Positions 1-9,105 of a stretch of DNA of 64,000 bases are shown here, one piece after another; position 1 is the stretch's first letter, and the number at the start of each line of letters is the position of its first letter. The translations under genes and the position numbers were made by a program. The DNA comes from Ferruginibacter sp. GTDB taxonomy: Bacteria; Bacteroidota; Bacteroidia; Chitinophagales; Chitinophagaceae. Location of the stretch: contig JAQBNH010000003.1 in NCBI GenBank assembly GCA_028288705.1, positions 174,655 through 238,654 of the forward strand, read 5' to 3'. The notes under the pieces were generated by a model. That model saw only the letters and a program-made list of their open reading frames with translations. It was not told the origin of the DNA and made no database searches.

Positions 1-1
1 T

Positions 2-295
2 TTTATCCGCGAATTCAAATTAAAGAAATCTGATGGCATCGTTGCCTTTCCTGCCACCGTACAAATGTATACTAACGGTAAGGTGCAAGTGATACAATCT
101 GAGGTGCAGGTGATCAGCAGCGACCATCTTGACAGCTTATACCTGCTTTCGCCGGACGATGACCTGGCTATTATCCCGGAAATGTTTGAAGCAAAGCACT
201 ACAGTATGGATTACCTGCCGGGGAAATGCCTCGTGATCAACAGCAAGGATGATGAGCCTGTTTTTAGCCTGCGAATCATACCCAATGGCCGGTAA
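2..295 (+). CDS. C-terminal part of an unknown protein (cut by window edge)
   Basis: The reading frame is open from the first bases of the window to a TAA at 293-295, so this is the last 97 codons of a gene that begins upstream; the first internal ATG (65) is unlikely to be the real start because the frame continues in front of it. The visible part alternates charged and beta-branched residues, as in a beta-rich soluble or secreted domain, and has no membrane segment. I do not recognise the family. The next gene follows 45 bases later on the same strand, so co-transcription is possible. Confidence 0.6.
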   Translation, partial: FIREFKLKKSDGIVAFPATVQMYTNGKVQVIQSEVQVISSDHLDSLYLLSPDDDLAIIPEMFEAKHYSMDYLPGKCLVINSKDDEPVFSLRIIPNGR

Positions 296-340
296 CAAAA
301 AACTTTCCTACTTTTAAACTACCAAAACCAACTGCCCCAA

Positions 341-901
341 ATGAAATTATTCATCAGGAACATGGCCTGCAACAGTTGCAAGATCGTTGTAGCCGAAGCG
401 CTTAAAAAACAGGGCGTAGAGCCTGTAAAAGTTGACCTGGGAGAGGCCGAACTGCCCAAAAATCTAAAGCCCGAACAACTCAAAGCATTTAATTCAGACA
501 TTAAAAAAGCCGGACTGGAACTTATAGAAAACAAAGAAGGCATCTTACTGGAAAAGATCAAAAAAGAGATCCTGGACTATGTTTATCACTCTGATAAAAA
601 AATGCCGCGTAATTTTTCGCGGTACCTGAGCAAACAACTCAATTACAGTTACGCTTACCTGGCCAATTTCTTTTCTTCCATGCAGGCGAGTACGATCGAA
701 CAATACATTATTTCGCTGAAGATCGAAAAGGCGAAAGAACTGCTGATGTTCAAAGAACTTACTTTAACGGAGATTGCTGACAAATTGAATTACAGCAGCG
801 TGTCCCACCTTTCGAGCCAGTTTAAAAAAGTGACAGGCCTCACACCTTCACATTTCAAAACACTGAAAGCAAAAAGGCGCATTGTATTGCAGGAACTATA
901 A
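341..901 (+). CDS. AraC-family regulator with an N-terminal HMA-like domain
   Basis: 186 aa DNA-binding transcriptional regulator. The N-terminal ~70 residues begin like a heavy-metal-associated (ferredoxin-fold) domain, with a Met-Ala-Cys-x-x-Cys motif (Cys10 and Cys13). The C-terminal ~100 residues are an AraC double helix-turn-helix: the region around residues 120-175 carries the family pattern of a helix rich in Lys/Glu, then LTEIADKLNYSS and the FKKVTGLTPSHFK signature. There is no sugar-binding AraC N-domain. The fusion suggests a cytosolic metal or thiol sensor, but the CxxC could be structural; metal sensing is inference. It lies between an unknown gene and a secreted GH88 enzyme and has no metal transporter next to it. 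The ATG at 341 fits the full HMA fold. Confidence 0.8.
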   Translation: MKLFIRNMACNSCKIVVAEALKKQGVEPVKVDLGEAELPKNLKPEQLKAFNSDIKKAGLELIENKEGILLEKIKKEILDYVYHSDKKMPRNFSRYLSKQLNYSYAYLANFFSSMQASTIEQYIISLKIEKAKELLMFKELTLTEIADKLNYSSVSHLSSQFKKVTGLTPSHFKTLKAKRRIVLQEL

Positions 902-963
902 GCGTTGTACGAGGTAAAATTTCAGTAGTTTGCAGGTATCAATCATTCCGGTAATTCTGGTCT

Positions 964-2166
964 ATGAAAAAATGGTTCCTGATCTTTTTTGTTTTCTCCG
1001 CGCTCTTTGCAACCGCACAAAAGCTGACGGCCATCCGGCCCATAAAAGGAATGGTGAGGCTGCTGGAAAAGGATCTGGCTGATGCTGCCACACAGTACGC
1101 AGTGTTGGCAAAAGCACGGCCTGCCGACAAGTTTCCCAAAACTTTCTTTCCATCCACAGGCGCATATGAATTCAGCAATTCGGGCTGGTGGTGCAGCGGC
1201 TTTTACCCCGCGACATTACTGGCACTTTACCAGGAGACTTCCGCAGGAGAGTTGGGCACGGAAGCCTTGCGGATGCTGGAGTTGCTGAAAAAAGAACAAT
1301 ACAATAGCGGCACGCACGACCTCGGATTCATGATGTACTGCCCCTTCTCCGCAGCAAAAAAAGTATTCCCGGCTGAAAAAAGTTACGATAGTATCCTGAT
1401 GAACAGCGCGCGTTCACTGGCAACGCGGTTTGACCCGAAAGTGGGCTGCATCAAATCATGGAATAGCAAGGAAGGCGATTTTCTCGTGATCATCGACAAC
1501 ATGATGAACCTGGAATTGTTATTCTGGGCAACTAAATACAGCGGTGATTCGTCGTTCTATAAGATGGCGGTGACACACGCCAATACCACATTGCTCAACC
1601 ATTTCCGCCCGGATCATAGTTCTTACCACGTAGTAAACTATAACAGGGAAACCGGCGCCGTTCAGAAAAAACAAACTGCGCAGGGTGCAGCAGACAGTTC
1701 TGCCTGGGCGCGCGGCCAGGCCTGGGGATTGTATGGTTACACGATGGCTTACCGCGAAACAAAAGATCCGCGTTACCTGCAACAGGCGAAGGACATTGCC
1801 GCATTTATCCTCCATCATCCAAGGCTTCCTGCAGACAATATTCCTTACTGGGATTTTGATGCGCCGGGGATACCGGGTGCATTGCGGGATGCCTCTGCTG
1901 CTGCCATTATTTCTTCGGCGTTGCTGGAATTACTGGAGTATACAGATTCAGCTACTGCGCAGCAATATTTCAAACATGCAGAAAAGACTCTCCAGGTTTT
2001 ATCAACCCCGGCATACAAGGCAGCGCCCGGAAAGAACGGCGGGTTTATCCTGATGCATGGAGTGGGTCATAATCCTAATAACACAGAAGTGGATGTACCG
2101 CTAACCTATGCTGATTATTATTTCGTAGAAGCGATCGAACGTTATCTTTCAGTCACAAGCAAATGA
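964..2166 (+). CDS. Glycoside hydrolase family 88, unsaturated glucuronyl hydrolase, secreted
   Basis: 400 aa. GH88 enzymes remove 4,5-unsaturated uronic acids from oligosaccharides made by polysaccharide lyases, by hydration of the double bond. An N-terminal signal peptide (Lys-Lys then hydrophobic, cleavage near Ala18-Gln19) sends it to the periplasm. Two Asp residues in the typical settings are visible: Asp119 in HDLGF and Asp178 in IIDNMMNLELL, which correspond to the known catalytic pair; WARGQAWG (about 247-254) and a C-terminal TYADYYFVEA segment are further family signatures. Length is usual for the family. The next gene overlaps its stop by 4 bases, so the two are translationally coupled. 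No lyase or SusC/D pair is nearby, so the substrate cannot be told. Confidence 0.88.
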   Translation: MKKWFLIFFVFSALFATAQKLTAIRPIKGMVRLLEKDLADAATQYAVLAKARPADKFPKTFFPSTGAYEFSNSGWWCSGFYPATLLALYQETSAGELGTEALRMLELLKKEQYNSGTHDLGFMMYCPFSAAKKVFPAEKSYDSILMNSARSLATRFDPKVGCIKSWNSKEGDFLVIIDNMMNLELLFWATKYSGDSSFYKMAVTHANTTLLNHFRPDHSSYHVVNYNRETGAVQKKQTAQGAADSSAWARGQAWGLYGYTMAYRETKDPRYLQQAKDIAAFILHHPRLPADNIPYWDFDAPGIPGALRDASAAAIISSALLELLEYTDSATAQQYFKHAEKTLQVLSTPAYKAAPGKNGGFILMHGVGHNPNNTEVDVPLTYADYYFVEAIERYLSVTSK

Positions 2167-2837
2167 TGAACAAAATGCACGTGTACTTTATCAGTGGCCT
2201 CGCGGCAGACAGCCGTGTTTTTCAGCATATTCATTTGCCGGAGGGTTTTGAGATCATTCACCTGGACTGGATAGCACCGGTTAAAAACGAAACATTGGAA
2301 TCCTATGCGGCTAGGCTGGCCGAAAGGATCGATCTTACAGAACCTTTTGTGTTGGTCGGATTGTCAATGGGCGGGATGCTTGTGTCGGAGATCGCGAAAA
2401 TACATCCGCCCCTGCTGAGTATTCTTGTCTCCAGTGTACCTACTGCCGATCAACTGCCGCCCCATTTTAAGATGGCCCGCATCCTTCGACTGCATCGCTT
2501 CGTACCAACAGCCTTTTTTAAGTCTGCGTCAATAGCCAAACGTTTATTCAGCGTAGACAAGAAAGAAGACAAACTTGTATTGAAACAAGTGATCCGCGAC
2601 AGCGACCCCGTATTTATCAAATGGGCCATCGATGCGATCCTCAACTGGCGCAACAACACAGCTCCGGAGCATCTATGGCATATCCACGGAACCAAAGATG
2701 AAGTGCTGCCAATGAGATACACGAGGCCAACACATGTTGTAGAAAAAGGAAAACACCTGATGATCATGAGCAGGGCGGATGAACTCAACGATTTTCTGGG
2801 CGAGGCGCTGCGTTCGCTCTCAAACAGCGGCGTGTAA
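2163..2837 (+). CDS. Alpha/beta hydrolase
   Basis: 224 aa cytosolic alpha/beta-hydrolase-fold protein of unknown substrate. The nucleophile elbow GLSMG places Ser68; the acid is probably the Asp in GTKDEVLP and the His is in EKGKHLMI near the C-terminus, giving a full catalytic triad. No signal peptide. Its ATG lies inside the stop region of the GH88 gene (ATGATGA overlap), which implies one transcript and coupled translation. An esterase acting on substituted oligosaccharides would fit the context, but this is only inference. Confidence 0.75.
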   Translation: MMNKMHVYFISGLAADSRVFQHIHLPEGFEIIHLDWIAPVKNETLESYAARLAERIDLTEPFVLVGLSMGGMLVSEIAKIHPPLLSILVSSVPTADQLPPHFKMARILRLHRFVPTAFFKSASIAKRLFSVDKKEDKLVLKQVIRDSDPVFIKWAIDAILNWRNNTAPEHLWHIHGTKDEVLPMRYTRPTHVVEKGKHLMIMSRADELNDFLGEALRSLSNSGV

Positions 2838-2968
2838 ACGCAGTAGTAAAAATTCTACTCCGAATGATACCCAGCACTACATGGTGATTTTTTCTAATGC
2901 GCCATATTTGCATCGCAATCGGTTGCCTATCCGGCCGAAGCAATATCCAACACTATTAAAAACCACAC

Positions 2969-3547
2969 ATGAAGAACCTCTACAACCTGGATGACCAGGA
3001 ATTGATCAGCCTGTACCTGAACGGTAACAGCTTTGCTTTTGATTGTTTGCTGACGCGCCACCGCGATAAAGTGTTTACCTGTATCCAGCTGCTCGTACGC
3101 GACAGTAACCTTTCCGAAGACCTTTTCCAGGACGTATTTATTAAAGTGATCCAGACATTGCGCGCCGGCCGTTACAATGAGGAAGGGAAATTTCTTCCAT
3201 GGGTTTTGAGGATCGCACGCAATATTTGCATGGATCATTTCCGTAAAGAAAAAAACATCCCGCTGGTAAAACTTGCTGAAGACTATGATGTGATCGGCCA
3301 GTTTAGCTGCCAGGAATTATTCGTAGAGGAACGTATGGTGAAAAATGAAAGTCATGCGTTGATCCGCGAGCTGATCGACCAGTTACCCGAAGACCAGCGC
3401 GAGGTGATCATCCTGCGCCACTTTGCAAATCTTAGTTTTAAAGAGATCGCTAAACTCACTAATTGTAATATTAATACTGCGTTGGGCAGAATGCGTTATG
3501 GTTTGCTTAACCTCCGCAAAAAGCACAACGAAATGGAAGCTGCTTAA
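2969..3547 (+). CDS. ECF-type RNA polymerase sigma factor (sigma-70 family)
   Basis: 192 aa. Region 2 lies at about residues 25-95 (RHRDKVFTCIQLLVRD, SEDLFQDVFIKVIQTL, FLPWVLRIARNICMDHFR) and region 4 at about 130-185 (LPEDQREVIILRHFANLSFKEIAKLTNCNINTALGR), with nothing between but a short linker, the plan of an extracytoplasmic-function sigma factor. No anti-sigma gene lies beside it: the next gene downstream is separated by a strong terminator and encodes a secreted proline-rich protein. Regulation is therefore not visible. A weak -7-like box is seen near 2904-2911. Confidence 0.9.
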   Translation: MKNLYNLDDQELISLYLNGNSFAFDCLLTRHRDKVFTCIQLLVRDSNLSEDLFQDVFIKVIQTLRAGRYNEEGKFLPWVLRIARNICMDHFRKEKNIPLVKLAEDYDVIGQFSCQELFVEERMVKNESHALIRELIDQLPEDQREVIILRHFANLSFKEIAKLTNCNINTALGRMRYGLLNLRKKHNEMEAA

Positions 3548-3555
3548 ATATAGCT

Positions 3556-3589
3556 GATGTCATCCCCGAAAAGGATGACATCTTTTTTT
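3556..3589 (+). terminator. Rho-independent terminator after the ECF sigma gene
   Basis: A perfect 10-bp stem (3556-3565 with 3573-3582), a 7-nt loop and then seven T residues, 9 bases after the sigma factor stop. Confidence 0.9.
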
Positions 3590-3657
3590 CCTGAAATTCT
3601 TTGTTAATCTGGCGACGACCGCTGGACTACTGCATAATTAGTTTTACATTTAAGACT

Positions 3658-4701
3658 ATGCGGTACGCCCTTTATTTCCGGATCAGTTTACTCTTTCTGT
3701 TGCTCAGCGCTTCATGCCTGGCGCAAAATATTACGGGCACCTGGGAAGGATCAATGGACGACGAGTACCTGCAGTTGAATATTGAGCAAAAAAATAATGA
3801 GCTCTGTGGGTTTAGCTATGATTATGAACTGGCAAGCCCGAAAAGTCATTGCCGCGCCGAATTCACCGGGGCGTATGTGCCCTCCCGTGATGTATGGATC
3901 ATTAAAGGCGTTTCCTTTATCGAGAACAGCGGATCACATGTGCTGATGCAGATGAAATTATTTCGGCTGCCGGAAGACGACCGTTATACTTTGAGAGCGC
4001 GGGTGTATGTGAGCTCGGGGATTCCCGGGATGTACTCGCCGGCAGGTGATACGGTGGTTTTACAGCGCGTGTCTTCCAAACCCCGTACGTTAAAAGGGCG
4101 TGTTGATCCCTGTTTTCCGGAACCGGTCACGCAGCCCGTAAAGCCAATTACCCCACCGGTTGTAAAGCCCGTTCCGAAGCCTGCGCCAAAGCCGCTGCCG
4201 CCTGTTATTAAAAAACCTGTAACACCTGTACCCGTTCCGGTGAAACCTAAGCCAATACCGCCCGTAATAAAAGATACGCCGAGGATTAATCCGCAAAAAA
4301 TACCTGTTACCATTCGCCGCGATACGAGCCAGCTAAAGCAGATGAATGCCCGCAGAAAAAAAGAACAGAGCAGGCTGGTTGTAAATAGCAGCACGCTGTT
4401 TTTAAAAGTGTACGACAATGGTGTGGTAGACGATGATACGGTAAGTATTTTTTACAATGGAAAACTCATAGCCAATCGTCAGCGCTTATCCGAGCAACCG
4501 TTATTACTAACGATCGAACTGGATACAAGTAAGCGAATGCACGAGATCATTTTATATGCCCATAACCTTGGCAGCATTCCACCAAATACGGCCTTGATCG
4601 TGGTTACCGCCGGGAAGAAACGGTACGAACTTCGTTCCAGTGCCAGCCTGGAAGAAAACGCAGTGCTGGTATTTGAATATGAACCGAGGTTGGTGGAATA
4701 G
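3658..4701 (+). CDS. Secreted protein with proline-rich linker, function unknown
   Basis: 347 aa starting from the ATG at 3658, chosen because a signal peptide begins there (MRYALYFRISLLFLLLSAS, probable cleavage after Ala-Gln); a longer frame to a TTG at 3601 adds only uncharacteristic sequence. The N-terminal domain (about residues 20-140) contains ITGTWEG and looks like a small beta-barrel domain as in lipocalin-like secreted proteins. A linker of about 70 residues (about 150-220) is built of repeated Pro-Lys/Pro-Val units (PVKP, PKPAPKPLPP), probably a rigid periplasmic spacer. The C-terminal ~120 residues (VDDDTVSIFYNGKLI onward) form a second beta-rich domain. No family name can be given. 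Confidence 0.7.
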   Translation: MRYALYFRISLLFLLLSASCLAQNITGTWEGSMDDEYLQLNIEQKNNELCGFSYDYELASPKSHCRAEFTGAYVPSRDVWIIKGVSFIENSGSHVLMQMKLFRLPEDDRYTLRARVYVSSGIPGMYSPAGDTVVLQRVSSKPRTLKGRVDPCFPEPVTQPVKPITPPVVKPVPKPAPKPLPPVIKKPVTPVPVPVKPKPIPPVIKDTPRINPQKIPVTIRRDTSQLKQMNARRKKEQSRLVVNSSTLFLKVYDNGVVDDDTVSIFYNGKLIANRQRLSEQPLLLTIELDTSKRMHEIILYAHNLGSIPPNTALIVVTAGKKRYELRSSASLEENAVLVFEYEPRLVE

Positions 4702-4758
4702 GGAGGTTGGTTCATTAGTTGAATGGTTGATCAGATCAAAAGTTGGGGAGTAAGAATG

Positions 4759-4784
4759 GGAATTTGGAATCAGGAATTTGGAAT
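4759..4784. repeat. Short direct repeat in intergenic AG/T-rich DNA
   Basis: Two identical 12-bp copies of ggaatttggaat (4759-4770 and 4773-4784) separated by 2 bases, in a 174-base spacer (4702-4875) of low complexity. The spacer holds no supported gene; the short frame 4723-4926 runs into the next gene on the other strand and is not credible. Confidence 0.6.
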
Positions 4785-4875
4785 TAGGGTACTGGTTGAA
4801 AGTTCAGCTGCAGGATTAGCAGATGGAACTTTGAAGGTTATAGAAAGATGGGGAAAGCTGATGAAATGTGAAATG

Positions 4876-5379
4876 CTACTTTTCTTTGAAAATAAAATCT
4901 CCAACAAATTCCCAGGGGCCATTTAAATAGCGCCATACCGTTAACCCTTCGGCAACGATTTGGAATGGCTCAAATTTCTCCGCAAGTGCCTCATACAACA
5001 GTTTTGATTTATAAGCCGTCACTTTATTCTGGATTGTAATATGAGGCCAGAGTTTCTTCCTGTCCTGGCTTACTAAATAAGGTTCAAATGTTTGCTGCAT
5101 GCTGGCATGATAAGCCTGTAGTTCTCCGCTTGATATTTTATAAGCCACACCATTGCCCATATGATGCAAGCCGGTCACCTGTAAAGGGAAGGTCTCGCGA
5201 TTTGCAAAATTGCTTAATGCGTCCAGGATGAGTTGTTGATCGGGCAGCAAGTGAAAAAGCGTCAGGTGTGCGCGCAGGTAGTTTATATGCGCCGGAAAAT
5301 ATTGGTCGCGAAGCGCTGAAAACTGTTGTTCGGCTGCTTCGTTGATCTTCAACGTAACAATAAACGGAGGATGCGTCAT
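4876..5379 (-). CDS. 2'-5' RNA ligase family protein (LigT/2H phosphoesterase superfamily)
   Basis: 167 aa. Two HxT motifs about 75 residues apart (His38 in HLTLFH and His113 in HITIQN) define the 2H phosphoesterase fold, which handles 2',3'-cyclic phosphates or 2'-5' linkages in RNA or nucleotides. Length is normal for the small single-domain members. It is read divergently from the uvrA2-like gene with only 35 bases between the two starts, so they share a promoter region. The physiological substrate of this subgroup is not known. Confidence 0.85.
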   Translation of the reverse strand: MTHPPFIVTLKINEAAEQQFSALRDQYFPAHINYLRAHLTLFHLLPDQQLILDALSNFANRETFPLQVTGLHHMGNGVAYKISSGELQAYHASMQQTFEPYLVSQDRKKLWPHITIQNKVTAYKSKLLYEALAEKFEPFQIVAEGLTVWRYLNGPWEFVGDFIFKEK

Positions 5380-5414
5380 AAACTTAAAGGCATAGTCTTT
5401 GTCCTTTTCTTCTC

Positions 5415-7946
5415 ATGGCAGAACAGAACAACGACCGGCAATTTACAGGATTTGTAGAGATAGCAGGAGCGCGCGAGCATAACCTTAAAAATGTTTCCTT
5501 AAAAATTCCCCGGGATGCAATGGTTGTATTCACCGGTGTTTCCGGATCAGGCAAATCTTCTCTTGCTTTTGGTACGTTGTACGCCGAAGCGCAACGGCGC
5601 TACCTCGAATCTGTGTCCCCCTATGCACGCAGATTATTTCACCAGATGCAGGTTCCTGAAGTGGACCGTATCGATGGGCTTCCACCGGCAATCGCCTTGC
5701 AACAGCAACGTGCCGGCGGAACAACCAGGTCTTCTGTAGGCAGCGTTACCACCTTATCCAACCTGATCAGAATGCTTTACTCCCGCGCGGGGGATTATCC
5801 GAAAGGGCAGGGGATCATTTATGCTGAAGCATTCTCGCCGAATACGGCTGAAGGTGCCTGCCCCGAATGCCACGGGCTTGGACGGATCTACGAGATCACG
5901 GAAAAAACCATGGTGCCGGATGATAGCCTTACAATTCGTGAACGCGCGATCGCCGCATGGCCAACTGCCTGGCAGGGCCAAAATCTCCGGGAGATATTAA
6001 TGACATTGGGTTACGACGTAGATACGCCCTGGCGTGATCTGCCCAAAAAAGACCGGGACTGGATCCTGTTTACAGAGGAACAGCCGGTCGTTCCTGTGTA
6101 TTCCGGTTTTAATGCAGCTGAAGTAAAACAAGCACTCAAGCGAAAAATGGAGCCGAGTTATATGGGCACATTCACCGGTGCCCGGCGTTATGTGCGGCAC
6201 ACGTTTGCCAATACTCAAAGTGCACTGATGAAAAAGCGCGTTGCTAAATATATGTTGAGTGCCATCTGCCCGGTTTGCGAAGGAAAACGATTGCGCCGGG
6301 AATCATTGAGTGTAACATTCGCTGGTATGGATATCGCTGAATTGTCGGCACTGCCATTGAAAAAGTTAGCTGCTTTGCTGGAGCCCTTTTCTGCGAAAGC
6401 TTTAGATAAAAAAACAGGCGACAAAGATCATCCGGAAAAATTGATCGTGAGTATGCGCATCGCCAGCGATTTATTATCAAGGCTTGAAGTCCTGATCAAC
6501 CTTGGCCTGGGCTACCTTTCACTCGAGCGAAGTACACCTACCTTATCGCCCGGAGAATTACAACGGCTGCGACTCGCCACACAGGTTTATTCTAATTTAT
6601 TTGGCGTCGTGTATGTGCTCGACGAACCTTCTGCAGGATTACATCCGTCTGATACGGCATCCTTGTTAGAAGCGCTGCAAAAACTAAAGGCAGCGGGGAA
6701 TTCGCTTTTCGTTGTAGAACATGACCTGGCAGTGATCCGCAGTGCCGATTGGATCGTGGATGTGGGCCCGGCAGCCGGCGAAAAAGGCGGGCAGATATTA
6801 TACAGTGGCCCACCTGCGGGCTTACAGGATGTGAAAGCCTCCAGGACAAGGGTTTACCTCTCGGAAAAAATTGCTGCACATAAGATAGCGCGCGAGCCTA
6901 AAGGCTGGCTTGAACTGGAGGGCGTTTCCCGGAACAATCTTGACAGGCTCGACGTAAAATTTCCATTGGGCGTTTTAACAGCGGTGACGGGCGTTTCAGG
7001 TTCAGGAAAATCAACACTGGTAAGCCAGGTATTGGTTGAATTGGTGACGTTACAACTTGGACAGGAAATAGAAGCCGCAGACGAAAATGAGGATCCGCTG
7101 GCAACAATTGAACAGGGTGTAACGGCCGGGCATATCCGCAAAGGGCTGGAAAATATTCGTCGCCTCGTGCAGGTGGATCAGAAACCGATTGGCCGCACTC
7201 CGCGATCCAACCTCGCAACCTACACCGGCTTGTTTGATCATGTACGTAAACTCTTTGCACAAACAAAAATGGCCAGGGCGCGGCATTATGATGCCGGGCG
7301 TTTTTCCTTCAATGTTGTGAAAGGACGTTGTGAAAATTGCGCAGGCGAAGGCTTTGTGATGGTAGAATTATTATTTCTGCCGAGCGTGTATGCGCCATGC
7401 CCGGTTTGCCAGGGCAGCAGGTATAATGCAAAAACCCTGGAAGTACGTTACAAGGAAAAAAACATCGCGGAAGTCTTGCAGATGACCGTGGACAATGCCT
7501 ACGAATTCTTTGCCGGGGAGGCGACTATTGAACGTGCGTTAAATGTGTTGCGGGAAGTCGGGCTTGGATATTTACGGCTGGGTCAGCCCGCGACAGAACT
7601 TTCCGGTGGCGAAGCGCAACGCATCAAACTCGCAACAGAATTGCAGCGCGTCAGCAACGGCCAGACCCTGTATATCCTCGACGAGCCCACAACAGGATTG
7701 CATCCCGCAGATGTGGAGCGGCTCGCTAAACAGCTGGACAGCCTGGTGGATGCAGGGCATACGGTGATCGTGGTGGAGCACGATATGCAGGTGGTTGCAG
7801 GCGCAGACTGGGTGATTGATATCGGCCCCGGAGCCGGAGATGAAGGGGGCAAGATCGTTGCTGAAGGGATTCCAACCAAAGTGGCCCTGGTGAAAGAGAG
7901 TCGCACCGCAGGATACCTTCGTGAAGCCCTGGGCATAAAAGATTGA
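5415..7946 (+). CDS. UvrA2-type excinuclease ABC subunit A paralogue
   Basis: 843 aa ATPase with two ABC modules. First Walker [10 protein letters not shown] (Lys47), signature [14 protein letters not shown] and Walker [13 protein letters not shown]; second Walker [10 protein letters not shown] (about residue 530), signature [16 protein letters not shown] and [12 protein letters not shown]. Zinc-module cysteines [24 protein letters not shown] and CPVCQGSR are present. Canonical UvrA is about 940 aa: here the sequence passes almost directly from the LYSRAG segment to the first CPEC, so the UvrB-binding domain is missing, the hallmark of class II UvrA (UvrA2). Known UvrA2 proteins are linked to DNA-damage or DNA-binding-drug tolerance; the housekeeping uvrA is not in this window. 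Followed by a terminator region and a convergent lipoprotein gene. Confidence 0.9.
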   Translation: MAEQNNDRQFTGFVEIAGAREHNLKNVSLKIPRDAMVVFTGVSGSGKSSLAFGTLYAEAQRRYLESVSPYARRLFHQMQVPEVDRIDGLPPAIALQQQRAGGTTRSSVGSVTTLSNLIRMLYSRAGDYPKGQGIIYAEAFSPNTAEGACPECHGLGRIYEITEKTMVPDDSLTIRERAIAAWPTAWQGQNLREILMTLGYDVDTPWRDLPKKDRDWILFTEEQPVVPVYSGFNAAEVKQALKRKMEPSYMGTFTGARRYVRHTFANTQSALMKKRVAKYMLSAICPVCEGKRLRRESLSVTFAGMDIAELSALPLKKLAALLEPFSAKALDKKTGDKDHPEKLIVSMRIASDLLSRLEVLINLGLGYLSLERSTPTLSPGELQRLRLATQVYSNLFGVVYVLDEPSAGLHPSDTASLLEALQKLKAAGNSLFVVEHDLAVIRSADWIVDVGPAAGEKGGQILYSGPPAGLQDVKASRTRVYLSEKIAAHKIAREPKGWLELEGVSRNNLDRLDVKFPLGVLTAVTGVSGSGKSTLVSQVLVELVTLQLGQEIEAADENEDPLATIEQGVTAGHIRKGLENIRRLVQVDQKPIGRTPRSNLATYTGLFDHVRKLFAQTKMARARHYDAGRFSFNVVKGRCENCAGEGFVMVELLFLPSVYAPCPVCQGSRYNAKTLEVRYKEKNIAEVLQMTVDNAYEFFAGEATIERALNVLREVGLGYLRLGQPATELSGGEAQRIKLATELQRVSNGQTLYILDEPTTGLHPADVERLAKQLDSLVDAGHTVIVVEHDMQVVAGADWVIDIGPGAGDEGGKIVAEGIPTKVALVKESRTAGYLREALGIKD

Positions 7947-7947
7947 C

Positions 7948-7975
7948 AAAAAAAAAAGCCCCGGTTAAGGGGCTT
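7948..7975 (-). terminator. Terminator of the small lipoprotein gene
   Basis: Stem of 7 bp (7956-7962 with 7969-7975), 6-nt loop. On the minus strand the stem runs into a stretch of T residues (A run 7948-7957 on the plus strand). It sits between two convergent genes and may also help to stop uvrA2 transcription. Confidence 0.8.
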
Positions 7976-7983
7976 CATCATTT

Positions 7984-8193
7984 TTATTTTAAACTATCCG
8001 GTGTCATCTTGTTGCTGCTATCGGCCAGCAGTTTATCCAGCATCTTTGTACTGTCTGCCATTTGATTTGCACGACTCGTATTCTCCATCTTGGCAGGATC
8101 TGAGGAATTCGTTGTTGTTGTTTCAGTGGTCTTGTTTTCTGAACAGGCTGCAAATGCGCAAGCGGTAATAACGATGACTAGTAATTTTTTCAT
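7984..8193 (-). CDS. Small predicted lipoprotein
   Basis: 69 aa. The ATG at 8193 is preferred over the longer frame (to 8322) because a typical lipoprotein signal starts there: Met-Lys-Lys, a hydrophobic stretch and Ala-Ala-Cys as lipobox (Cys at about residue 16). The mature part is short, polar and rich in Thr, Asn, Ser and Lys, with no domain that I recognise. Its own terminator lies directly downstream. Confidence 0.65.
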   Translation of the reverse strand: MKKLLVIVITACAFAACSENKTTETTTTNSSDPAKMENTSRANQMADSTKMLDKLLADSSNKMTPDSLK

Positions 8194-8304
8194 TGTATGG
8201 AGTTTAAATTTTTTAGGATGTAAATCTATCGAATTTTTAACTGCCTGTTTTGTCCGAATCGCTTTTTCTGTTTTATGTGTACATTGCCATACTAATTGAA
8301 GCCG

Positions 8305-9105
8305 ATGGCAACAGATGAGCAACTGGAATTAAGAACCGTTAATGTGACGCGCTATGTTACGCCTTTGAGAGAAGGTGGGTCGATGCCTGCGATCGCGGAA
8401 GCCGATGATGGTTTTTTATACGTGATAAAATTTCGTGGAGCAGGGCAGGGCGTTAAAGCACTGATCGCCGAACTGATCGGTGGCGAAATTGCCCGCGTGC
8501 TCGGCCTGCTCATCCCTGAACTGGTGTTTGCGGAATTAGATGAAGCCTTCGGCCGTACCGAACCGGACGAGGAGATCCAGGATCTTCTTAAAGCGAGTGT
8601 AGGCTTAAACATGGCCTTACATTATCTGTCCGGCGCGATTACATTCGATCCTGTTGTAACAGCCGTTGATCCCGTACTGGCATCTAAAATTGTATGGCTG
8701 GATGCGTTGCTTAAAAATGTTGACCGCAGTTCCCGTAATACGAATATGTTACTTTGGCGGAAAGAACTCTGGTTGATCGATCATGGCGCAGCGTTGTATT
8801 TTCACCATAGCTGGAACAACCCGGAGCAGCAATATCAAACGCCGTTTCCGCATATTAAAGATCATGTGCTGCTTCCTTTTGCCAGCGAACTGGAAAGCGT
8901 AGACGCCCATTTGCGCAACTTATTCAACGAAGATATTATCCGGCAGATTGTCGCGTTGATCCCTGAAGCATGGCTGCTGATTGATTCGCCGTTTGATACA
9001 GTGGAGCAACATCGTAAAGCCTATGCTGACTACCTCCAACAACGAATAGCTCATTCCTCCATGTTTGTAAAAGAAGCGCAAGATGCAAGAAAAATACTTA
9101 TTTGA
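8305..9105 (+). CDS. HipA-like kinase (HipA_2 type)
   Basis: 266 aa from the ATG at 8305 (a TTG three codons upstream is less likely). The sequence matches the small HipA-like kinase group: a conserved Lys42 in VIKFRG after a glycine-containing strand, a catalytic-loop motif NVDRSSRNTN (Asp140, Asn145, Asn147) and a metal-binding LIDHG (Asp159) in place of DFG. HipA itself phosphorylates glutamyl-tRNA synthetase and is about 440 aa; this version lacks the HipA N-terminal domain. The next gene, a DUF3037 protein, overlaps its 3' end by 23 bases, which is the usual partner of this family. No HipB-like repressor is present. Target and role are unknown. Confidence 0.82.
   Translation: MATDEQLELRTVNVTRYVTPLREGGSMPAIAEADDGFLYVIKFRGAGQGVKALIAELIGGEIARVLGLLIPELVFAELDEAFGRTEPDEEIQDLLKASVGLNMALHYLSGAITFDPVVTAVDPVLASKIVWLDALLKNVDRSSRNTNMLLWRKELWLIDHGAALYFHHSWNNPEQQYQTPFPHIKDHVLLPFASELESVDAHLRNLFNEDIIRQIVALIPEAWLLIDSPFDTVEQHRKAYADYLQQRIAHSSMFVKEAQDARKILI

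Noticed and set aside
1519..1818. Minus-strand frames inside the GH88 gene
   Set aside because: Entirely covered by a gene with clear catalytic motifs; no homology-like pattern.
3984..4418. Gly/Thr-rich minus-strand frame opposite the proline-rich linker
   Set aside because: It is the mirror of the Pro/Lys/Val repeat codons; no start context or family.
4723..4926. 67-codon frame after the proline-rich protein
   Set aside because: Low-complexity Gly/Trp-rich translation of an intergenic repeat, running into the opposite-strand gene.
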